A DNA stretch of 64,000 bases. It comes from Streptomyces lienomycini (lineage in GTDB: Bacteria; Actinomycetota; Actinomycetes; Streptomycetales; Streptomycetaceae). The notes under the pieces are model-generated. The model saw only the letters and a list, made by a program, of their open reading frames with translations, was not told the origin of the DNA and made no database searches. Below, piece by piece: positions 45,579 to 52,906 of the stretch; position 1 is the first letter of the stretch, and each line of letters opens with the position of its first letter. The translations under genes were made by a program, and so were the position numbers. The stretch is taken from contig NZ_CP116257.1 in the NCBI RefSeq assembly GCF_027947595.1, positions 1,922,001 to 1,986,000 on the forward strand, read 5' to 3'.

Positions 45579-46271
45579 ATGAGCCAGGTGGTCACGGAGG
45601 CCATGGTGCGCGTCGAGGACGTGCGGAAGTCGTACGGGCGGGGAAGCGCCGCCGTACACGCCCTGCGGGGGGTCTCCTTCGAGGTGCCGCGCGGGGAACT
45701 GGTCGCCCTCAAGGGGCGGTCGGGATCGGGGAAGACCACGCTGCTCAACGTCGTCGGCGGGCTCGACGTGCCCGACGCGGGCCGGGTCGAGGTCGACGGC
45801 CGGGACCTCGCGGAGCTGGACGAGGACGGGCTGCTCGCCCTGCGCCGGGACCGGGTCGGCTTCGTCTTCCAGTCCTTCGGGCTCGTCCCGATCCTCACGG
45901 CCGCCGAGAACGTGGGCGTGCCGCTGCGGCTGCGCCGGGCCGCCCCGCGCGAACGCGAGGAACGCGTCGAACTGCTCCTCTCCCTCGTCGGCCTGGCCGA
46001 CCACGCCGCCCAGCGGCCCGGCGAGCTGTCCGGCGGCCAGCAGCAGCGCGTCGCCATCGCCCGCGCCCTCGCCAACAACCCCGCCCTGCTCGTCGCCGAC
46101 GAACCCACCGGCCAGCTGGACGCCGAGACCGGGCACTCCGTGATGGAACTGCTGCGGGCCGTCGTACGCAGCGAGCAGGTCACCGCCCTGGTCGCCACCC
46201 ACGACGCCACCCTGCTCGACCTCGCCGACCGGGTGCTGGAACTGCGGGACGGGGAGATCGTCGAGCAGTGA
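45579..46271 (+). CDS. ABC transporter ATP-binding protein with no adjacent permease
   Basis: 230 residues from ATG 45579. Walker A GRSGSGKTT, signature LSGGQQQRVAIARAL, Walker B LLVADEPTGQLD, H-loop ATHD. It belongs to the MacB/LolD/FtsE branch, whose permeases are FtsX-like. No permease gene lies near: the neighbours are DUF3710 and kdpD. It must either work with a permease encoded elsewhere or be a remnant; the intact motifs argue for the former. Confidence 0.9.
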   Translation: MSQVVTEAMVRVEDVRKSYGRGSAAVHALRGVSFEVPRGELVALKGRSGSGKTTLLNVVGGLDVPDAGRVEVDGRDLAELDEDGLLALRRDRVGFVFQSFGLVPILTAAENVGVPLRLRRAAPREREERVELLLSLVGLADHAAQRPGELSGGQQQRVAIARALANNPALLVADEPTGQLDAETGHSVMELLRAVVRSEQVTALVATHDATLLDLADRVLELRDGEIVEQ

Positions 46272-46392
46272 CGCCCCGGCGTCAGGGTTTTGTCAAGGAC
46301 GACCGGCATCCCCACCCCCGCCCCTTTTGCCGCGATTGTGGGTCGTAGGGTCGACGCTGCGCAATCAGCGCCGACCGGAAGACAATGAGGCC

Positions 46393-48939
46393 ATGGGACG
46401 CGGCAAGCTTCGGATCTACCTCGGTGCGGCACCGGGCGTCGGCAAGACGTACGCGATGCTGTCCGAGGCGCACCGCCGCGTCGAACGGGGCACCGACTGC
46501 GTGGTCGCCCTCGTCGAGCACCACGGCCGCTCGCGCACCGAGGTGATGCTCCGCGGCCTGGAGCGGGTGCCGCGCCGCGAGGTCGAGTACCGCGGCGCGG
46601 CCTTCACCGAACTGGACCTCGACGCGGTCCTCGCCCGCGCCCCCCGGGTGGCCCTGGTCGACGAGCTGGCCCACACCAACGTCCCCGGCGTGCGCAACGC
46701 CAAGCGCTGGCAGGACGTCGAGGAACTGCTCGCCGCCGGGATCGACGTCGTCTCGACCGTCAACATCCAGCACCTGGAGTCACTCGGCGACGTGGTCGAG
46801 TCGATCACCGGCGTACGGCAGCGGGAGACCGTGCCGGACGAGGTGGTGCGCCGCGCGGACCAGATCGAACTGGTCGACATGTCCCCGCAGGCGCTGCGCC
46901 GGCGCATGGCCCACGGCAACATCTACCAGCCGGACAAGGTCGACGCGGCCCTGTCCAACTACTTCCGCCCCGGCAACCTCACCGCCCTGCGCGAGCTGGC
47001 CCTGCTGTGGGTGGCGGACCGGGCCGACGAGTACCTCCAGCAGTACCGCAGCGAACACCGGGTCTCCAGGATCTGGGGCTCGCGCGAACGCATCGTGGTC
47101 GGCCTGACCGGCGGCCCCGAGGGCCGGACGCTGATACGCCGGGCCGCCCGCCTCGCCGAGAAGGGCGCCGGCGGCGAGGTGCTCGCCGTCTACATAGCCC
47201 GCAGCGACGGACTGACCTCGGCCTCCCCGAAGGAGCTGGCGGTCCAGCGCACCCTGGTGGAGGACCTCGGCGGCACCTTCCACCACGTCCTGGGCGAGGA
47301 CATACCCGCCGCCCTGCTCGACTTCGCCCGCGGCGTCAACGCCACCCAGATCGTCCTCGGCTCCTCGCGCCGCAAGGCCTGGCAGTACGTCTTCGGTCCC
47401 GGCGTCGGCGCCACGGTCGCCCGCGAGTCCGGCCCGGACCTGGACGTCCACATCGTGACCCACGAGGAGGTCGCCAAGGGGCGCGGGCTGCCGGTGGCCA
47501 GGGGGGCGCGGCTCGGCCGTTCCCGGATCGTCTGGGGCTGGTTCGCGGGCCTGGGCGGACCGGTGCTGCTGACCCTGCTGCTCAGCGCCGTCCACCTCGG
47601 GCTCGCCAACGACGTCCTGCTCTACCTCGCGCTCACCGTCGCCGCCGCCCTGCTCGGCGGGCTGTACCCGGCGCTCGCCTCGGCGGCGGTCGGGTCGCTG
47701 CTGCTGAACTGGTTCTTCACGCCGCCCGTCAACCGGATCACCATCGCCGACCCCCGGAACATGCTTGCGCTCGCCATATTCGTCGGTGTCGCGCTCTCCG
47801 TCGCCTCGGTGGTCGACGTCGCCGCCCGCCGAACCCACCAGGCCGCCCGGCTGCGCGCCGAGTCGGAGATCCTCTCCTTCCTGGCCGGCGACGTCCTGCG
47901 CGGCGAGACCAGCCTGGAGACCCTGTTGGAACGGGTGCGCGAGACCTTCGCCATGGAGTCGGCCGCCCTGCTGGAGCGGGAGGGCGACGTGGCGCCCTGG
48001 ACCTGCGCCGGGCGCGTCGGATCGGGACCGCCGGTGGAACGCCCGGAGGACGCGGACGTGGACATGCCGGTCGGCGACCACATGGCCCTCGCGCTGACCG
48101 GCCGGGTCCTGCCCGCCGAGGACCGCAGGGTGCTGGCCGCCTTCGCCGCCCAGGCCGCCGTCGTACTGGACCGGCGCCGCCTGCGCGAGGAGGCCGACCG
48201 GGCCCGGACGCTCGCCGAGGGCAACCGCATCCGCACCGCGCTCCTGGCCGCCGTCAGCCACGACCTGCGCACCCCGCTGGCCGGCATCAAGGCGTCGGTG
48301 ACCAGCCTCAGGTCCGACGACGTGGCCTGGTCCGAGGAGGACCGGGCGGAGCTGCTGGAGGGCATCGAGGAGGGCGCCGACCGCCTCGACCACCTCGTGG
48401 GCAACCTGCTCGACATGTCCCGCCTCCAGACCGGCACCGTCACCCCGCTGATCCGCGAGATCGACGTCGACGAGGTGGCGCCGATGGCGCTCGGCGGGGT
48501 GCCCGAGGGCAGCGCGGAGCTGGACATCCCGGAGACGCTGCCCATGGTCGCCGTCGACGCCGGGCTCCTGGAGCGGGCGATGGCCAACCTGGTGGAGAAC
48601 GCCGTGAAGTACAGCCCCGCCGGGCGGACCGTCCTGGTCGCCGCCAGCGCCCTCGCGGACCGCGTCGAGGTACGGGTCGTCGACCGGGGGCCGGGAGTGC
48701 CGGACGAGGCCAAGGACCGCATCTTCGAGCCCTTCCAGCGGTACGGCGACGCCCCGCGCGGGGCCGGTGTCGGCCTCGGCCTGGCCGTGGCCCGGGGCTT
48801 CGCCGAGGCGATGGGCGGCACGCTGAACGCCGAGGACACCCCCGGGGGCGGCCTCACCATGGTTCTCACCCTCCGCGCGGCGGGACCGTCCGCGGCGACA
48901 CCCCACCTCGCGACAGCGGAAAGGCAGGCCGCCCAATGA
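46393..48939 (+). CDS. kdpD: Sensor histidine kinase KdpD
   Basis: 848 residues from ATG 46393. The KdpD N-terminal domain with P-loop GAAPGVGKTY (11-20) and a Usp-like domain (about 235-370), a four-helix DUF4118 membrane domain (about 390-490), a GAF domain, HisKA (AVSHDLRTPL) and HATPase (NLVENAVKYS, GVGLGLAVARG). It senses low K+ or ionic stress. The kdpFABC transporter genes are not adjacent in this window. The kdpE start overlaps its stop by 4 bp. Confidence 0.95.
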   Translation: MGRGKLRIYLGAAPGVGKTYAMLSEAHRRVERGTDCVVALVEHHGRSRTEVMLRGLERVPRREVEYRGAAFTELDLDAVLARAPRVALVDELAHTNVPGVRNAKRWQDVEELLAAGIDVVSTVNIQHLESLGDVVESITGVRQRETVPDEVVRRADQIELVDMSPQALRRRMAHGNIYQPDKVDAALSNYFRPGNLTALRELALLWVADRADEYLQQYRSEHRVSRIWGSRERIVVGLTGGPEGRTLIRRAARLAEKGAGGEVLAVYIARSDGLTSASPKELAVQRTLVEDLGGTFHHVLGEDIPAALLDFARGVNATQIVLGSSRRKAWQYVFGPGVGATVARESGPDLDVHIVTHEEVAKGRGLPVARGARLGRSRIVWGWFAGLGGPVLLTLLLSAVHLGLANDVLLYLALTVAAALLGGLYPALASAAVGSLLLNWFFTPPVNRITIADPRNMLALAIFVGVALSVASVVDVAARRTHQAARLRAESEILSFLAGDVLRGETSLETLLERVRETFAMESAALLEREGDVAPWTCAGRVGSGPPVERPEDADVDMPVGDHMALALTGRVLPAEDRRVLAAFAAQAAVVLDRRRLREEADRARTLAEGNRIRTALLAAVSHDLRTPLAGIKASVTSLRSDDVAWSEEDRAELLEGIEEGADRLDHLVGNLLDMSRLQTGTVTPLIREIDVDEVAPMALGGVPEGSAELDIPETLPMVAVDAGLLERAMANLVENAVKYSPAGRTVLVAASALADRVEVRVVDRGPGVPDEAKDRIFEPFQRYGDAPRGAGVGLGLAVARGFAEAMGGTLNAEDTPGGGLTMVLTLRAAGPSAATPHLATAERQAAQ

Positions 48940-49619
48940 CCCGGGTGCTCGTGATCGACGACGAACCGCAGATCGTGCGGGCCCTCGTGATCAACCTCAA
49001 GGCACGGCACTACGAGGTCGACGCCGCCCACGACGGCGCCACCGCCCTCCAGCTCGCCGCCGCCCGGCACCCCGACGTCGTGGTGCTGGACCTGGGCCTG
49101 CCCGACATGGACGGCGTCGACGTGATCAAGGGGCTGCGGGGGTGGACCCGGGTGCCGATCCTGGTGCTGTCCGCCCGGCACTCCTCCGACGAGAAGGTCG
49201 AGGCGCTCGACGCGGGCGCCGACGACTACGTCACCAAGCCCTTCGGCATGGACGAGCTGCTGGCCCGGCTGCGCGCCGCCGTCCGCCGGTCCGAGCCGGT
49301 CCCCGGGGGCGAGGACGAGGTGGTCGTGGACACCGCGGAGTTCACCGTCGACCTGGCGGCCAAGAAGGTCAACCGGGGCGGGCGGGACGTACGCCTGACA
49401 CCCACCGAGTGGCATCTGCTGGAGGTGCTGGTGCGCCACACGGGGCGCCTGGTGAGCCAGAAGCAGCTGCTGCAGGAGGTGTGGGGGCCGTCCTACGGGA
49501 CGGAGACGAACTACCTGCGGGTCTACATGGCCCAGCTGCGCCGCAAACTGGAGGCGGACCCCGCGCACCCGCGGCACTTCATCACCGAGCCGGGGATGGG
49601 ATACCGCTTCGAGAAGTGA
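48936..49619 (+). CDS. kdpE: Response regulator KdpE
   Basis: 227 residues from ATG 48936, overlapping kdpD (ATGA). Receiver with D8/D9 and phospho-acceptor Asp52 (VVLDLGLP) and OmpR-type winged helix (LTPTEWHLLEVLVRH, TNYLRVYMAQLRRKL). It normally activates kdpFABC. Its targets here could include the TrkA/APC genes downstream, though that is only positional inference. Confidence 0.96.
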   Translation: MTRVLVIDDEPQIVRALVINLKARHYEVDAAHDGATALQLAAARHPDVVVLDLGLPDMDGVDVIKGLRGWTRVPILVLSARHSSDEKVEALDAGADDYVTKPFGMDELLARLRAAVRRSEPVPGGEDEVVVDTAEFTVDLAAKKVNRGGRDVRLTPTEWHLLEVLVRHTGRLVSQKQLLQEVWGPSYGTETNYLRVYMAQLRRKLEADPAHPRHFITEPGMGYRFEK

Positions 49620-49681
49620 GCCTCGCCATCCCGTCCCGAGAGGGGTGCATGGGTGTCGGCGGGCCCCGGTACGCTTCAGAT

Positions 49682-50080
49682 ATGAGTTCTGCTCCGCGTT
49701 CCGACAAGCCGGTGGGCCGGTTCCGGCGCATGTTCGACCGGCTCTCCTCGTCCCAGGAGGACCTGGAGTCGGAGGAACTGCGCGAGGACACCGACACCGC
49801 CGGCTGCACCCGCATCTGCGACTGCCAGGACCGGCAGGTCGTCTCGGTTACTGGTACCTTGCGCACGGTCACCCTGCGGCCGCGTGCCGGCGTCCCGGCC
49901 CTGGAGGCCGAGCTGTTCGACGGTTCCGCCGCCCTGGACGTGGTGTGGCTGGGCAGACGCTCCATCGTGGGCATAGAGCCGGGGCGCAAGCTCATCGCAT
50001 CGGGCCGGATCTCCATGAGCCACGGCCGCCGGGTGCTCTTCAACCCGAAATACGAACTGAGACCCCTCGGACGGGAGTAG
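49682..50080 (+). CDS. OB-fold nucleic-acid-binding-domain protein
   Basis: 132 residues from ATG 49682. A charged N-terminus (1-40, with three cysteines in GCTRICDCQD) precedes an OB fold of the RecG/tRNA-anticodon wedge type (VVSVTGTLRTVTLRPR, LDVVWLGRRSI, ISMSHGRRVLFNPKYEL). It is the Rv2694c-like gene of the conserved block. Probably binds single-stranded nucleic acid; no partner known. DUF3159 gene begins 3 bp later, so co-transcribed. Confidence 0.88.
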   Translation: MSSAPRSDKPVGRFRRMFDRLSSSQEDLESEELREDTDTAGCTRICDCQDRQVVSVTGTLRTVTLRPRAGVPALEAELFDGSAALDVVWLGRRSIVGIEPGRKLIASGRISMSHGRRVLFNPKYELRPLGRE

Positions 50081-50083
50081 CCG

Positions 50084-50893
50084 GTGACGTCGCTCGACAA
50101 GCCGACCGAAGAGACGACAGAGGCGGACGACGCCCGGGCGGTGACCGAGGCAGCGCTGTTCGAGGCGTTCGGCGGCGTGCGGGGCATGATCGAGACGGTC
50201 CTGCCGGGCCTGCTCTTCGTCACCATCTTCACGCTCAACAACGACCTGCACATGTCGGCGATCGCGGCACTGGCCGTGTCGGTGGTGCTGGTCGTCGTCC
50301 GGCTCGTGATGAAGGACACCGTCAAGCACGCGTTCAGCGGGGTCTTCGGTGTCGCCTTCGGCGTGGTCTTCGCGATGATGACCGACAACGCCAAGAACTT
50401 CTATCTGCCGGGCATGCTCTACACCCTGGGCCTGGCGCTCGCGTACATCGTCACGTCGCTGGCCGGAGTGCCGCTGATCGGCCTGATCCTCGGCCCGGTC
50501 TTCAAGGAGAACCTCTCCTGGCGCACCCGCAACCCGGGCCGCAAGAAGGCGTACACCAAGGCCAGCTACGCGTGGGGTCTGATCCTGCTCGCCAAGAGCG
50601 CGATCCTCTTCCCGCTGTACTGGTGGGCGGACACCGAGCAGCTCGGCTGGGTCCTGGTCACCCTGAAGATCCCGCCCTTCCTGCTCGCCGTCTGGCTGAC
50701 CTGGGTCTTCCTGGCCAAGGCCCCGGCGCCCATCGACGTGTTCGCTGAGATGGAGGCGGCGGAGGAGGCCGAGAAGGCGGAGAAGGCCGAGCGGGAACGG
50801 CGCGCTCAGGAGGCCGACGGGACCCTGCCGGGGTCGCCCGAGGCCGACGGGGACGCCGCGGACCTGCGCGGCGGCAGACACCGCAAGGCCTGA
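50084..50893 (+). CDS. DUF3159 multi-spanning membrane protein
   Basis: 269 residues from GTG 50084, 3 bp after the OB-fold gene. About six hydrophobic helices between residues 35 and 215 (for example VTIFTLNNDLHMSAIAALAV and VFLAKAPAPI at the end) and a hydrophilic Glu/Lys-rich C-terminus. Actinobacteria-specific family of unknown function, present beside trkA genes in Mycobacterium also (Rv2693c, from memory). A role in ion transport is only suggested by the neighbourhood. Confidence 0.88.
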   Translation: MTSLDKPTEETTEADDARAVTEAALFEAFGGVRGMIETVLPGLLFVTIFTLNNDLHMSAIAALAVSVVLVVVRLVMKDTVKHAFSGVFGVAFGVVFAMMTDNAKNFYLPGMLYTLGLALAYIVTSLAGVPLIGLILGPVFKENLSWRTRNPGRKKAYTKASYAWGLILLAKSAILFPLYWWADTEQLGWVLVTLKIPPFLLAVWLTWVFLAKAPAPIDVFAEMEAAEEAEKAEKAERERRAQEADGTLPGSPEADGDAADLRGGRHRKA

Positions 50894-50897
50894 CGCA

Positions 50898-50950
50898 CCG
50901 GACGGGACGAGCCGGACGGGACGAGTGGACCGGACGGGACGAGCCGGACG
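50898..50950. repeat. 14-bp direct repeats just past the DUF3159 stop
   Basis: CCGGACGGGACGAG occurs at 50898-50911, 50912-50925 and 50930-50943, with a truncated variant from 50944. It abuts the terminator below. Confidence 0.85.
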
Positions 50951-50956
50951 GGCGGG

Positions 50957-51010
50957 GCGGTACGGCGGTGGGGCGCCCGGAGACCACCGGGCGCCCCACC
51001 GCCGTACCGC
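50957..51010. terminator. Perfect 24-bp inverted repeat, bidirectional terminator
   Basis: Bases 50957-50980 are the exact reverse complement of 50987-51010 around the loop AGACCA. It separates the convergent DUF3159 and TrkA genes. Confidence 0.9.
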
Positions 51011-51025
51011 GTCGTGCCGCCTCGC

Positions 51026-51706
51026 TCAGACCGTGCCGTCGGGCCGCCGCCGGGCCGACAGCAGGTCCTCCAACTGCTCCTCGCGGGCCTGCGCGGCGAC
51101 GAACAGCAGCTCGTCACCCGCCTCCAGGGAGTCCTCCCGGGACGGCGTCAGCACCCGGGTGCCGCGGATGATCGTCACCAGAGAGGTGTCCTCCGGCCAC
51201 TGGACGTCGCCGACCTGGGTACCGGCCAGGGCCGACTCCTCCGGCAGCGTCAGCTCGACCAGGTTGGCGTCGCCGTGGCTGAAGCGCAGCAGCCGGACCA
51301 GATCGCCGACGCTCACCGCCTCCTCCACCAGGGCCGACATCAGCCGCGGGGTGGAGACGGCGACGTCCACCCCCCAGGACTCGTTGAAGAGCCACTCGTT
51401 CTTCGGGTTGTTCACCCGGGCCACAACCCGCGGAACGCCGTACTCCGTCTTGGCCAGCAGGGACACGACCAGGTTGACCTTGTCGTCGCCCGTCGCGGCG
51501 ATGACGACGTTGCAGCGCTGGAGCGCCGCCTCGTCCAGGGACGTGATCTCGCACGCGTCGGCGAGCAGCCACTCCGCCATCGGAACCCGCTCGACCGAGA
51601 TCGCGGTCGGCGCCTTGTCGATGAGCAGCACCTCGTGGCCGTTCTCCAGCAGCTCGCCCGCGATGGAACGGCCGACCGCGCCGGCTCCGGCAATGGCGAC
51701 CCTCAT
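51026..51706 (-). CDS. TrkA-type potassium uptake regulatory protein (CeoC-like)
   Basis: 226 residues. RCK_N domain with nucleotide motif GAGAVGRSIAGELLE, then a small C-terminal RCK_C domain (about 140-220). TrkA proteins bind NAD(H)/ATP and gate K+ channels. It overlaps the upstream TrkA gene by one base and is the second gene of the pair, equivalent to M. tuberculosis ceoC. Acts cytoplasmically on a membrane K+ transporter, for which the divergent APC permease is the nearest candidate. Confidence 0.92.
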   Translation of the reverse strand: MRVAIAGAGAVGRSIAGELLENGHEVLLIDKAPTAISVERVPMAEWLLADACEITSLDEAALQRCNVVIAATGDDKVNLVVSLLAKTEYGVPRVVARVNNPKNEWLFNESWGVDVAVSTPRLMSALVEEAVSVGDLVRLLRFSHGDANLVELTLPEESALAGTQVGDVQWPEDTSLVTIIRGTRVLTPSREDSLEAGDELLFVAAQAREEQLEDLLSARRRPDGTV

Positions 51707-52377
51707 CAGTGACCGCCCTCCTCTTCGGGACCCTTGGCGAACGCCGCCTCGACCTTGTGGACCTCGTCGGTGCGCATCATCACGTGCACGAGGTCACCCT
51801 CCTGCAGGACGGTCTGCGAGGAGGGCAGGATCGCCTCCCCGAGCCGGGTGACGAAGGCCACCCGCACGCCCGTCTCCTCCTGGAGCCGGCTGATCTTGTG
51901 GCCGACCCATGCGGAGGACGTGTGCACCTCGGCGAGCTGGACGCCCCCGGTGGGGTCGCGCCACAGCGGCTCGGCACCCGAGGGCAGCAGCCGGCGCAGC
52001 ATCTGGTCCGCCGTCCAGCGGACCGTGGCCACGGTGGGGATGCCCAGGCGCTGGTAGACCTCGGCGCGGCGGGGGTCGTAGATGCGGGCCGCGACGTTGT
52101 CCACGCCGAACATCTCGCGGGCCACGCGGGCGGCGATGATGTTCGAGTTGTCGCCGCTGGAGACGGCCGCGAAGGCACCGGCCTCCTCGATGCCCGCCTC
52201 GCGCAAAGTGTCCTGGTCGAAACCGATGCCGGTGACGCGGCGGCCGCCGAACGAGGAGCCGAGGCGGCGGAAGGCGGTGGGGTCCCGGTCGATCACGGCG
52301 ACCGTGTGCCCCTGCTGTTCCAGGGTCTGGGCGAGCGCGGAGCCCACGCGCCCGCAGCCCATGATGACAATGTGCAT
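51706..52377 (-). CDS. TrkA-type potassium uptake regulatory protein (CeoB-like)
   Basis: 223 residues. RCK_N domain with GCGRVGSALAQTLE and Asp at the ribose position (VIDRD), and RCK_C domain beyond residue 135. First of two tandem TrkA genes; its stop and the next start share one base. Divergent from a 37-residue membrane peptide gene's neighbour, the APC permease. The pair suggests a heteromeric ring. No TrkH/KtrB-type pore is in the window. Confidence 0.92.
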   Translation of the reverse strand: MHIVIMGCGRVGSALAQTLEQQGHTVAVIDRDPTAFRRLGSSFGGRRVTGIGFDQDTLREAGIEEAGAFAAVSSGDNSNIIAARVAREMFGVDNVAARIYDPRRAEVYQRLGIPTVATVRWTADQMLRRLLPSGAEPLWRDPTGGVQLAEVHTSSAWVGHKISRLQEETGVRVAFVTRLGEAILPSSQTVLQEGDLVHVMMRTDEVHKVEAAFAKGPEEEGGH

Positions 52378-52598
52378 CGCCTCACACCGCGCTTCCTGCG
52401 GGCCCGCCGGCCTTAGTGGATGTCGTGCTCATGTCTCTCTTTCGGCTCGCCTGGCGACACGTCGCGGCCGTGGTGCGGGCCGCAGGGGAACATCATGCCG
52501 GTGCACCCGGCCATGACGCCGCCAGGGGCCCGGGAAGGCGGGTTCCCTCCGTCCGGACCCAACGTATCGGCAAGCCTCCCAGGCCCGCAGGAGCCGTC

Positions 52599-52712
52599 TC
52601 ACCCTCCGGCCGACGACCCCCGGCGGCAGATGCTGCGAATGCTGGCGAGCGTCAGGATTCCGAGACCGAGGAGCGCGACGGCGCCGCCGATCAGCTCTGC
52701 GCTCAGGTGCAT
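52599..52712 (-). CDS. 37-residue single-helix membrane peptide
   Basis: ATG 52712 with GGAGG 4-5 bp upstream (TGGAGGTCCC before the ATG). The peptide starts MHLSAELIGGAVALLGL; one hydrophobic helix (about 8-25) is followed by SIRSICRRG and a Gly/Ser/Ala tail, i.e. N-out or N-in single-span with positive residues after the helix. It is too short for routine gene calling. It lies between the divergent TrkA and APC transporter genes and is oriented like the TrkA genes, 221 bp upstream of them. It may be a small subunit of the K+ transport system, by analogy with KdpF, although the sequence is unlike KdpF. Confidence 0.6.
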   Translation of the reverse strand: MHLSAELIGGAVALLGLGILTLASIRSICRRGSSAGG

Positions 52713-52906
52713 GGGACCTCCAGGGGCGGCGGCGGGCGGTGAACGGGCACGGCTTGTCGAGTAGGCAGTCATATAGACATGCGAACCCCGTCACCTGCGG
52801 AATCCCCAGCCGCCCCGCCCCGCGAATTCACCCGTAGAGCAGACTGGGGGCGGATCGGGGGTGGCGGGTGGGCGGGCGCCCGTTCGAACGCATACGATCC
52901 TCTGTT

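Noticed and set aside
52599..52712. KdpF
   Set aside because: The peptide has no resemblance to KdpF beyond one helix, and no kdpABC is adjacent.
52713..52906. c-di-AMP riboswitch before the APC permease
   Set aside because: KimA-like genes can carry one, but none of the conserved blocks seen at 15835-15982 is present here.
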